The notes under the pieces were generated by a model. That model worked only from the letters and a program-made list of their open reading frames with translations, ran no database searches and was not told the origin of the DNA. The position numbers and the translations under genes are program-made. Positions 17,622 through 24,553 of a stretch of DNA of 64,000 nucleotides are shown piece by piece (position 1 is the stretch's first letter; each line of letters begins with the position of its first letter). Location: positions 1 to 64,000 of the forward strand of contig JANPAS010000094.1 of NCBI GenBank assembly GCA_031430035.1, given 5' to 3'. The DNA comes from JASGCK01 sp031430035 (GTDB lineage: Bacteria; Pseudomonadota; Gammaproteobacteria; Burkholderiales; Burkholderiaceae_C).

Positions 17622-18391
17622 GTGAAAAAAATATCAAACGCGTTTGCGTCATCACCGGCTCATCTGCAGGTATTGGGGCTGCCACAGCGCTTTGGTTTGC
17701 AAAGCAGCATTGCAACATCGTCATCAATTACTCTCGCGACCCAGTACCTGCCGAGGCGGTGGCTGAACAGTGCCGAGCAGCAGGTGCTGAAGTCTTGGTC
17801 GTTCGCGCCAACATTGCCGATAACGAACAATGTCTTGCACTCGCCGATCAAGTTAAGCAGCGCTTTGGCTACGCTGACACCCTCGTCAACAACGCGGGCA
17901 TGTCCACCAAGGCTGCAGACATCAAAGATTTAAATGCGCTGTCAGCCGACGACTTCCTAAAAACATACGCGGTCAATGTTGTTGGCACGTTCCAAATGAG
18001 CCGCGCTATTGCGCCGCTGATGGCAGGACGCGCCAACGCCAGCATCATCAACATTTCATCTATTGCTGGCGCGATGGGTACGGGCTCGTCAATTGCTTAT
18101 GCCGCGTCCAAAGGGGCTGTGAACACCTTGACCTTGGCGCTCGCTCGCTCACTTGCCCCCGCCGTTCGCGTCAACGCCATCGTGCCCGGCATGGTCAACA
18201 GCAACTGGATGCGCAACCTTTTGGGCCTTGAGCAGTTTGAGGTGAGGCGAAAGCGCTACGCAGATCGCGCCCTGCTAAAAGACATCATCGAGCCCGATGA
18301 CGCAGCCCGCACCGCCTATTGGCTTGCTACTGATGCCGTTAAAGTGACGGGGCAGATCATCAATTTGGATGCTGGTTTTATGATGGGATGA
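17618..18391 (+). CDS. Short-chain dehydrogenase/reductase (SDR) 1
   Basis: A 257-residue classical SDR from the ATG at 17618, chosen because AAGGAGA lies at ideal spacing and the ATG overlaps the ligase stop as ATGA. The cofactor motif is ITGSSAGIGAATA, the NNAG motif follows near residue 89, and the catalytic Ser and Tyr-x3-Lys are in ISSIAGAMGTGSSIAYAASK. It most resembles 3-oxoacyl-[ACP]/3-hydroxyacyl-CoA reductases and would oxidise the alcohol made by the MaoC hydratases. It converges on the sensor kinase gene with a 14-base overlap. Confidence 0.92.
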   Translation: MSEKNIKRVCVITGSSAGIGAATALWFAKQHCNIVINYSRDPVPAEAVAEQCRAAGAEVLVVRANIADNEQCLALADQVKQRFGYADTLVNNAGMSTKAADIKDLNALSADDFLKTYAVNVVGTFQMSRAIAPLMAGRANASIINISSIAGAMGTGSSIAYAASKGAVNTLTLALARSLAPAVRVNAIVPGMVNSNWMRNLLGLEQFEVRRKRYADRALLKDIIEPDDAARTAYWLATDAVKVTGQIINLDAGFMMG

Positions 18392-19493
18392 GCTTGACAA
18401 CTGTCCCTTTGGGATGATTGGGTGTGATAAATAACTGTGCCCCAATAGCTTCAGCTCTTAACTTTAAATTAGCAAGGCCTCTGCCTTCTAAATCTTGACT
18501 GCCATCAAAACCAACACCATCGTCTGCGATGCTGATTTCAATATGACCTTGTTCGCTTATATGCTGCGCACTCACCGTCACCACACTCGCTTTAGCATGC
18601 TGAATAATGTTGCTAAACGCCTCCATCACGATGCGCTGGATATGCTGAATCATGACGGGGGTTAAGTGTTGCAGGCGCGGCAAATCATCCACACGCCAAA
18701 TCAGCGTCAAACCAGCGGCATTCAGGCTGGGCTGCAGGCGATGGCGCAGCGTCGCCAGCACGGCAGCCAAGTTACCATTGACTGGCTGAATCGCGTCAAT
18801 CGCTATACGTAGACCTTGCAGTGCATCCGCCGTATGCCTCTCTAGCTGCGCATAAGGCGCATGGGCACGTACCAAACTGAGCACGCCCACTAACTGCGAA
18901 CCCACCGTATCGTGAATATCCGACATGATGCGCTGACGCTCCGTCAACTTGGCCCGCTCTAGTGCAAAGTCAGTATCCATGCGGGTTTGTAGTAATTGGT
19001 GCTGCATGACATAGAACTTGCGCACCACGACTAAGGCCAGGCTCACATTAATCAACAATGCGATTAAATTATTGAGCGTTAAACGATGCTGCACATAAAT
19101 GCTACTCAGATAGCCTGTGAAATCAGAAACACCAAAAATATAAAAACTAAGCGGCACAACTAGCCAAAGATACAGCTTAGTCAACCGCAAAAATAAGCGT
19201 GATGGGGGACTGAGCAAAAGATTCACAACCAAGGCTGTCAGTCCCATATAGAGCCCAAACATAGCTGAAAACGTGGCTCGCCAAGTCCAACTGGCAAATA
19301 CACTGGCGTCAAGAAATAAGGGGATTTGATGCAGCGTAAAAACAAGTTGCGCAAGACTTGCCAGCAACAAAAATCGCTCGCGCGGCTGCGCACTCACACG
19401 CCACAAGCCAAAAAGCAGCAAGCACATCAAAAGCGATGCGCCTGTGACCAAAAATGCTGAAACGTGATAAGGCAGCAGCGTCAGAGGCATCAT
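18378..19493 (-). CDS. NarL-type membrane sensor histidine kinase
   Basis: A 371-residue kinase. Residues 1-160 hold about six hydrophobic membrane segments and no large extracellular sensor loop. The dimerisation/phosphoacceptor motif is RQRIMSDIHDTVGSQLVG with His194, the HisKA_3 type that pairs with LuxR-family regulators. The ATPase domain shows EAFSNIIQHAKAS (N box), IADDGVGFD (G1) and GRGLANLKLRAEAIGA (G2). It overlaps the response regulator gene by four bases (ATGA), so the pair is co-translated. The signal is unknown; with mostly membrane-embedded sensing it may read membrane or envelope state. It lies at the left end of the protease island. Confidence 0.93.
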   Translation of the reverse strand: MMPLTLLPYHVSAFLVTGASLLMCLLLFGLWRVSAQPRERFLLLASLAQLVFTLHQIPLFLDASVFASWTWRATFSAMFGLYMGLTALVVNLLLSPPSRLFLRLTKLYLWLVVPLSFYIFGVSDFTGYLSSIYVQHRLTLNNLIALLINVSLALVVVRKFYVMQHQLLQTRMDTDFALERAKLTERQRIMSDIHDTVGSQLVGVLSLVRAHAPYAQLERHTADALQGLRIAIDAIQPVNGNLAAVLATLRHRLQPSLNAAGLTLIWRVDDLPRLQHLTPVMIQHIQRIVMEAFSNIIQHAKASVVTVSAQHISEQGHIEISIADDGVGFDGSQDLEGRGLANLKLRAEAIGAQLFITPNHPKGTVVKLIPS

Positions 19494-20155
19494 CGGATCA
19501 AGCCCATGGCTTTGGCTTCAAACACGGCTTCGGCTCTTGACCCCACCGCTAACTTGGCATAAATACCACGCACATGGGTTTGAATAGTCGAGAGCGCCAC
19601 CTGCATGAGTTCGGCTGCTTCGGCGTAGGTGTAGCCACGCGAAAGCAAATTAAGCAATTCGGTTTCTTTGGGTGTCAACACAGAAGCTGTGATCGGCACT
19701 GCTGCAAGCCTCTCTGGTTGTGGCTTGGCGGGCATGATTGGCATTCGCATTGTCTCTAGCAAGCGACTCGCAATCAACGGGGAGAGAGGGGTCCCGCCTT
19801 GCTCCATTGCAGCCAACGCGTCGACTAAATCTTTGTCGACAGCATCTTTCAGTAAATAACCATTCGCGCCCGCCTCGATGCTGCGCAGCACGTTGTCCAC
19901 ATCGCCAAACACCGAGATCACCAAAATGTGTGCGTCCGCATCTTTTGCCCGCACGGCACGGATCAAGTCCACACCGCTGCCATCGGGTAATCCAAGGTCA
20001 ACTAGCCAATAGTCTTGTGGGTGCGTGGCTGCAAAAACTAGCGCAGTCGCCAAGCGTTCAAACGCCGTGACTGTAGCGGCAGGCAGGCAACGCGCCAGCA
20101 AGCTCGCAATGCGAGCGCGTGTAAGACTATCGTCTTCAATAAGTGAAATCTTCAT
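19490..20155 (-). CDS. NarL/LuxR-type response regulator
   Basis: About 221 residues from the ATG at 20153-20155, chosen because the receiver domain begins at once with MKISLIEDDS; a longer reading frame adds only non-homologous residues. The phosphoacceptor is Asp53 in VDLGLPDG. The C-terminal helix-turn-helix is LTPKETELLNLLSRGYTYAE and STIQTHVRGIYAKL, the LuxR type, which binds palindromic DNA as a dimer. A perfect palindrome lies 34 bases upstream of this ATG, between it and the divergent lipoprotein gene. I infer that this protein binds that element and its two relatives. Confidence 0.94.
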   Translation of the reverse strand: MKISLIEDDSLTRARIASLLARCLPAATVTAFERLATALVFAATHPQDYWLVDLGLPDGSGVDLIRAVRAKDADAHILVISVFGDVDNVLRSIEAGANGYLLKDAVDKDLVDALAAMEQGGTPLSPLIASRLLETMRMPIMPAKPQPERLAAVPITASVLTPKETELLNLLSRGYTYAEAAELMQVALSTIQTHVRGIYAKLAVGSRAEAVFEAKAMGLIR

Positions 20156-20188
20156 GATCGTTATTTTGCCCTGCACAGCATTAGGGTC

Positions 20189-20210
20189 GCCTCCTATAAA
20201 CATAGGAGGC
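20189..20210. promoter_or_regulatory. Island palindrome, copy A (candidate operator)
   Basis: Arms GCCTCCTAT (20189-20197) and ATAGGAGGC (20202-20210) are a perfect nine-base inverted repeat around AAAC. It lies between the response regulator gene and the divergent lipoprotein-ompA genes. A TAAAAA hexamer at 20239-20244 is a possible -10 for the rightward transcript, putting the dyad centre about 50 bases upstream of the start. Read as RNA, the right arm also holds AGGAGG six bases before an in-frame ATG at 20216. Confidence 0.6.
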
Positions 20211-20275
20211 GAAAAATGTCTAGAGGCGGTGATTCGTGTAAAAATCTCTTAACAAAAAAAGTAAGGTTCTCATAT

Positions 20276-20791
20276 ATGAAACACAATTGGACTCTGGGTC
20301 TCGCAACCATTGCCTTGTTCACAGCCTGTGCCAGCGCACCCGAGCAAACAATCCAATCTAAGCCTGCCACAAATACCACTAGCACAGTGCCAGCCAAGCC
20401 TCAGCTGGAATTTATTGACCTAGCCGCCTTCGACCGCGAACTCAACATATCGCTCACCGCGAAGCTACCCAGTGTAAGCGTCGCTGTCGTTAATACCGTG
20501 CCCGCCAACGATATTCCAGAGCGCATGCAAGCGTGGCTACATGCGGTTGAAGCTGGCGGCGGCACGGTAAAGGTCAGCCCACCCAAGTCAACTGTTGTGG
20601 CAAAAAATCCGCTCATTTTGCTCACCCTAGTCAGCGGCATTTGGAATAGCATCAAAGCACACAAAGCCGTTCAAAACTATGATCTGCATAAGTCCGCACG
20701 CGTGTACGATGCGGAGATTGTGCTAAAAATTAATGAGCAGGGCGACCGCTTGATTGACCAAGTTATCTTTACAGAAAGAAAATCAACATGA
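20276..20791 (+). CDS. Predicted lipoprotein of the protease island
   Basis: A 171-residue protein from the ATG at 20276. It has a short signal peptide and a lipobox (ALFTAC) placing the lipidated Cys near residue 18, so it should be anchored in a membrane facing the periplasm. The mature part begins with a Thr/Pro/Ser-rich linker, then an unrecognised domain (LEFIDLAAFDRELNISL onward) with a hydrophobic patch NPLILLTLVSGIW. I do not recognise the family. An alternative start at 20216 has a better ribosome site (AGGAGG, six-base gap) but would give an unusual 20-residue extension before the signal peptide. The gene overlaps the OmpA-like gene by four bases, so the two are coupled. Confidence 0.75.
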   Translation: MKHNWTLGLATIALFTACASAPEQTIQSKPATNTTSTVPAKPQLEFIDLAAFDRELNISLTAKLPSVSVAVVNTVPANDIPERMQAWLHAVEAGGGTVKVSPPKSTVVAKNPLILLTLVSGIWNSIKAHKAVQNYDLHKSARVYDAEIVLKINEQGDRLIDQVIFTERKST

Positions 20792-21342
20792 AAAACTCAC
20801 TTCTCACACTTGTTGCCTCATTGGCAACGGCCTTAAGCCTTGCGGGCGCAGCCAATGCGCAAGCCCCAAGTGCAGACGCCATGATCGAGCAACTCAAAGC
20901 CAAGCCAGCCGCCACACCTTTGGGTGGAGGGCGTACGCGCAGCCTGAGTGGTACACGCAATTTGAGCGTGGATGCAGCCACCGTGCAAGAGGCTGCCGCC
21001 GAACGTGCGTCGCTCTCCTTGCAAATCCAGTTTGATTTCAACTCCGCCCGCGTTAAACCCGAGAGTGGGCAGGCGTTGGCTAATCTAGCCAACGCGCTGC
21101 AATCCAAAGAGCTGCAAAGTGCCAAATTTGCCATCGAAGGCCATACCGATGCCAAGGGCGGCGCAGACTACAACCAACGCTTATCTCAGCACCGTGCCGA
21201 CGCCGTGCGCGAATTCTTGGTCAGCAAGGGCGTTGATGCCGTGCGCCTCTCGTCCGCAGGTAAGGGTGCTAGCGATCCTGCTAATAAAGATGATCCGCTA
21301 GCGGCAGAGAACCGCCGCGTCAAAATCGTCAACATGCAATAA
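20788..21342 (+). CDS. OmpA-family peptidoglycan-binding protein
   Basis: A 184-residue exported protein: signal peptide ending ANAQA near residue 28, a short linker, then an OmpA C-terminal domain at about 75-184. Landmarks are IQFDFNSARVKPESG, IEGHTDAKGGADYNQRLSQH with the Asp that contacts diaminopimelate, and ENRRVKI with the matching Arg. There is no beta-barrel, so it is a soluble or lipoprotein-tethered wall-binding protein. Coupled to the lipoprotein gene upstream. In the island it would hold a complex to peptidoglycan. Palindrome copy B lies just after its stop codon. Confidence 0.92.
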   Translation: MKNSLLTLVASLATALSLAGAANAQAPSADAMIEQLKAKPAATPLGGGRTRSLSGTRNLSVDAATVQEAAAERASLSLQIQFDFNSARVKPESGQALANLANALQSKELQSAKFAIEGHTDAKGGADYNQRLSQHRADAVREFLVSKGVDAVRLSSAGKGASDPANKDDPLAAENRRVKIVNMQ

Positions 21343-21356
21343 AAATGAAGGCGCTC

Positions 21357-21380
21357 GCCTCCTATGAATATAGGATAGCC
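21357..21380. promoter_or_regulatory. Island palindrome, copy B (degenerate candidate operator)
   Basis: GCCTCCTAT-GAAT-ATAGG keeps the full left arm and loop, but the right arm continues ATAGC in place of AGGC, leaving a six-base perfect core TCCTAT/ATAGGA. It lies between ompA and the TPR-CHAT gene, 52 bases before the CHAT ATG. Its presence upstream supports 21432, not an earlier in-frame ATG, as the true start of the CHAT gene. Confidence 0.5.
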
Positions 21381-21431
21381 AAAACGCCTTCTGGACGGAA
21401 CAATGGTGGCTCGTTAATAGAGAACACCATC

Positions 21432-24400
21432 ATGACACGCCAACAAATCAAACACGCGCTCACCTCAGCCATACCCACCATAGTTTGCGCCATTGCGCTG
21501 GTGCTGTCGTTTTGGGTGATCTCCGCAACCGAAGCGCGTGCACAAACGGATGAGCAAAGCGAAGGCGAGCAGATGGAGCAAAGCTTTAAAAAATTAAGCT
21601 CCGGAGAAGAGGCCAAGCTGAGAGCGATCATTGCTGAGCCGACGAGTAAAGATGTCACAACCCTACAGCTTGAGATACAAATTGAAGATAAAGTACGCGC
21701 CGCCCAGAAACTTGGCGACCCCGTTCTTAAATTGGCGGCCTATAAAGAAGCGGTTGCTGTTCTGTCTAACGCTAAATATCGAAATGAATTAGCTAACGAA
21801 TATATGAATAAGGGGGATATTGCTAATGGTAATTTATGGCGAGAGGAGGCCATTAAGGCTGCAGCTAGCGACTATCAACGCACGTTTTACCTCTCGAATC
21901 TTGCAAAAGATCAATACAACCAAAATAAAGATGCTGAAGCCAAGGCAACAATAGAGAAGATAGAAGCCTTAGTCAAAAATTTACGGCCTAAAGGCGAGGG
22001 GCAGCAACGCGATGTGCAAAGAACGCTGTCAAATATCAATTTCACGCGTTCTCTGCTAGAGCAGCGCAAGGGCAGGTTTGAATCAGCCATCAAATACGCA
22101 GAATCGGCTGTTCAGCATGCACGAGCAGCCACAAAATTATTGGGCAACTCAAAACGAGATCTCGCAACTGTCTTCACTTACGGCTCACTCACCAACAGTT
22201 TAAGTCGCAAGCTCAACGCGGAAATGAATGCTAAAAAATTAGCCCTTGCTGAAACAACCTTGCAAGACTATTTACGCGTTTACCGTGAAGTCGATTTACC
22301 AAAAAGCAGCCAACTTAGCGCTATCAATAACGCCTCTTGGTTGCGTTTTAATCAACGTGAATTTATTGCGCAAGAAAAATTAACACGGCAAGTCATTGCA
22401 GGATATCAAGGTTTAAATTACGAAGTCACTGATCCAAGAATTGCCAATGTGCAAAACCGTTTAGCCATTTCTTTATTTGGACAAAAAAAGTACGGCGATG
22501 CTTTAGCGATATACAGTAATTTCGATCATCTAGCGGGGAACGATGCCGCACTGAAGCGTCGCTTCCTGTTTCGAACTGACCGCGCGAGAACCTATTTGTT
22601 GAATGACATGGCAACAGAGGCTGCGCCCTTGTTCGCAACAGAGGCGAGTAATAACGCCAAGTTCTACGGCCCGCATCCCTCGGGCGCACAGCATTTTTTC
22701 ACCGCCCAAGCTGCCGGCCTACACGGTGTGGCGCTTTGGCGCATCAATACACCAGAATCTAAAACGCAGGCTTATCCGCTTTTGCAAAATTCAGTGCGTG
22801 ATTACATGACATCTGAAAACGTGGATTACCTTGAGAACATCGGCATCCGAAAAGAAGTACGCGAGCTGATTTTTTCGACTTACCTAGAAGCGGCTTCGCA
22901 GCTCAATATGAACGATGCTGTGGCGGCTCTCGGCGTTGCCGATTGGCTACGCGGCGGCCTGGTGCAAGAGGCACTGGGCGATGCGGCTATTCGCGCCGCC
23001 GCTACCAACGAAGCCTTAGCCGATTTAGTCCGTCGCGATCAAGATGCCCGTAACGAGGTCACGGGGTTGCGCAACTATTTAGGCGGCGAGACGGGCGGCG
23101 CGGCCTCACCGCTGGCCAGCGTGGCGGCGCAAATGCGTGAGCGTATTAATTTTCTTGAAAAAACACGCGCCAGTTTGCAAACGCAAATCAAATCGAAATT
23201 CCCTGATTACGAAAAACTTGTTCGGCCATTGCCGCCATCCACCGCCGAGATTCAAGCGCGGCTCAAAACCAGCGAAGCACTGATCGTGCTACAACCCACA
23301 GAAGATGCGGTGTATGTGTGGTCATTGAATCAAAACGGCACAGGGCAATTCCACCGATCCGCCGTCACCAACACGCAGCTCACTGCGCTCGTCAAACGCC
23401 TTCGCGCTAGTCTTGACGTTTCAGGGCTTCCCGCTAACCGCATGCCTGCGTTCGACCATGCGGCGGCGCAGGAGCTGTATGTCCGCTTGCTAAGCCCCAT
23501 CCAGCAAGGGTTAGCGGGTAAGACCAGTCTCATCATCGCAGCAGGCGGCACACTTGGGCAAATCCCATTTGGTGTACTAGAAACGGCTGCTGCACCTAAA
23601 ACTGTGGCAATGAAGGATGCGCCGTGGCTCATCAAGCAAGCCGCGATTACGCATGTGCCCAGCGTAGCGGCGTGGCTCTCGATGCGGGCACTACCGCATC
23701 AAACGGCATCGCAGCCCATGCTGGCTTGGGGTGATCCATTGTTCAATTTGGCACTAGCCAGTAACGCAAAATCATCCATTGGGGAGGTACGAAAAATCAA
23801 TCTGACCCGCGCTGCCACTGCCGTTGATTTAGAAAAAGAAGATGCTAAGAGCGCCATCAAGTACGCCGACATTCCTGCTTTGCCAGAAACGCGTGATGAG
23901 TTATTGGCCATTGCTAAAACACTGGGCGCAGATGTTAGCCGCGATTTAATCTTAGGCAGTCAAGCGACAAGGGAGAGCGTGCTGGCGCAAAACAAAAACG
24001 GCAACCTAGCCAAGCAGCGCGTCGTGGCATTCGCCACGCATGGGCTCATGGCAGGCGACCTGCCAAACCTCACGCAACCCGCACTGGCTATGGCTGGGAC
24101 TAAGGACGATGTTCAAAATGTGCTCTCGCCGCTCTTAACCTTGGAAGATGTGCTGACGCTCAAACTAAATGCTGATTGGGTGGTGCTATCGGCTTGCAAC
24201 ACAGCGGCAGCCGATGGCAAAGCTGAGGAAGCCTTATCGGGATTGGCGCGTGGATTCTTTTATGCGGGCAGCCGAAGCCTCTTGGTGACGCACTGGGCGG
24301 TCGATAGCGGCAGCGCAGTGACGCTGACGACTGAGACATTTAAGAATTATCAAAGCAAACCAACAGAAGCAAAAGCCGAGTCACTCAGGCAAGCCATGCT

Positions 24401-24479
24401 GACGGTGATGAAGAATCCAGCGACGGCGCATCCGACCTTCTGGGCGCCATATGCGCTGGTGGGCGATGGGGCGCGATAA
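21432..24479 (+). CDS. Secreted TPR-CHAT caspase-like protease
   Basis: A 1015-residue protein from the ATG at 21432. It begins with a signal peptide or single anchor (hydrophobic IVCAIALVLSFWVISA, then ARAQ). Residues about 60-520 are helical tetratricopeptide-type repeats (ESAIKYAESAVQHARA, YGDALAIYSNFDHLA and others). The C-terminal CHAT domain (about 690-1010) has catalytic His870 in FATHGLMAGDLP and Cys922 in LSACNTAAADG, then GLARGFFYAGSRSLLVTHW, so it should be active. CHAT proteases are clan CD enzymes related to separases and caspases; TPR-CHAT proteins are known from conflict and secretion systems. Here the protease is predicted outside the cytoplasm. Substrate unknown. Confidence 0.92.
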   Translation: MTRQQIKHALTSAIPTIVCAIALVLSFWVISATEARAQTDEQSEGEQMEQSFKKLSSGEEAKLRAIIAEPTSKDVTTLQLEIQIEDKVRAAQKLGDPVLKLAAYKEAVAVLSNAKYRNELANEYMNKGDIANGNLWREEAIKAAASDYQRTFYLSNLAKDQYNQNKDAEAKATIEKIEALVKNLRPKGEGQQRDVQRTLSNINFTRSLLEQRKGRFESAIKYAESAVQHARAATKLLGNSKRDLATVFTYGSLTNSLSRKLNAEMNAKKLALAETTLQDYLRVYREVDLPKSSQLSAINNASWLRFNQREFIAQEKLTRQVIAGYQGLNYEVTDPRIANVQNRLAISLFGQKKYGDALAIYSNFDHLAGNDAALKRRFLFRTDRARTYLLNDMATEAAPLFATEASNNAKFYGPHPSGAQHFFTAQAAGLHGVALWRINTPESKTQAYPLLQNSVRDYMTSENVDYLENIGIRKEVRELIFSTYLEAASQLNMNDAVAALGVADWLRGGLVQEALGDAAIRAAATNEALADLVRRDQDARNEVTGLRNYLGGETGGAASPLASVAAQMRERINFLEKTRASLQTQIKSKFPDYEKLVRPLPPSTAEIQARLKTSEALIVLQPTEDAVYVWSLNQNGTGQFHRSAVTNTQLTALVKRLRASLDVSGLPANRMPAFDHAAAQELYVRLLSPIQQGLAGKTSLIIAAGGTLGQIPFGVLETAAAPKTVAMKDAPWLIKQAAITHVPSVAAWLSMRALPHQTASQPMLAWGDPLFNLALASNAKSSIGEVRKINLTRAATAVDLEKEDAKSAIKYADIPALPETRDELLAIAKTLGADVSRDLILGSQATRESVLAQNKNGNLAKQRVVAFATHGLMAGDLPNLTQPALAMAGTKDDVQNVLSPLLTLEDVLTLKLNADWVVLSACNTAAADGKAEEALSGLARGFFYAGSRSLLVTHWAVDSGSAVTLTTETFKNYQSKPTEAKAESLRQAMLTVMKNPATAHPTFWAPYALVGDGAR

Positions 24480-24490
24480 ATCGGACTGCC

Positions 24491-24510
24491 CCTCCTATGA
24501 ACATAGGAGG
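24491..24510. promoter_or_regulatory. Island palindrome, copy C (candidate operator)
   Basis: CCTCCTAT-GAAC-ATAGGAGG is a perfect eight-base inverted repeat, almost identical to copy A. It lies in the 74-base gap between the CHAT and CHASE2 genes. A TATAAA at 24531-24536 could be the -10; the dyad centre would then be about 42 bases before the transcript start, the classic position for an activator touching RNA polymerase at -35. Confidence 0.6.
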
Positions 24511-24530
24511 CCAGACGCGTTGTGATGGGC

Positions 24531-24536
24531 TATAAA
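24531..24536 (+). promoter_or_regulatory. Candidate -10 element (TATAAA) for the CHASE2-caspase operon
   Basis: TATAAA occurs 18 bases before the CHASE2 ATG. No good -35 is seen at the 17-base position (24508-24513, GGCCAG overlapping the palindrome end), as expected for an activator-dependent promoter. The alternative is that this stretch is translated as a nine-codon leader. Confidence 0.35.
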
Positions 24537-24553
24537 CGAGTCAATCCCATTTA

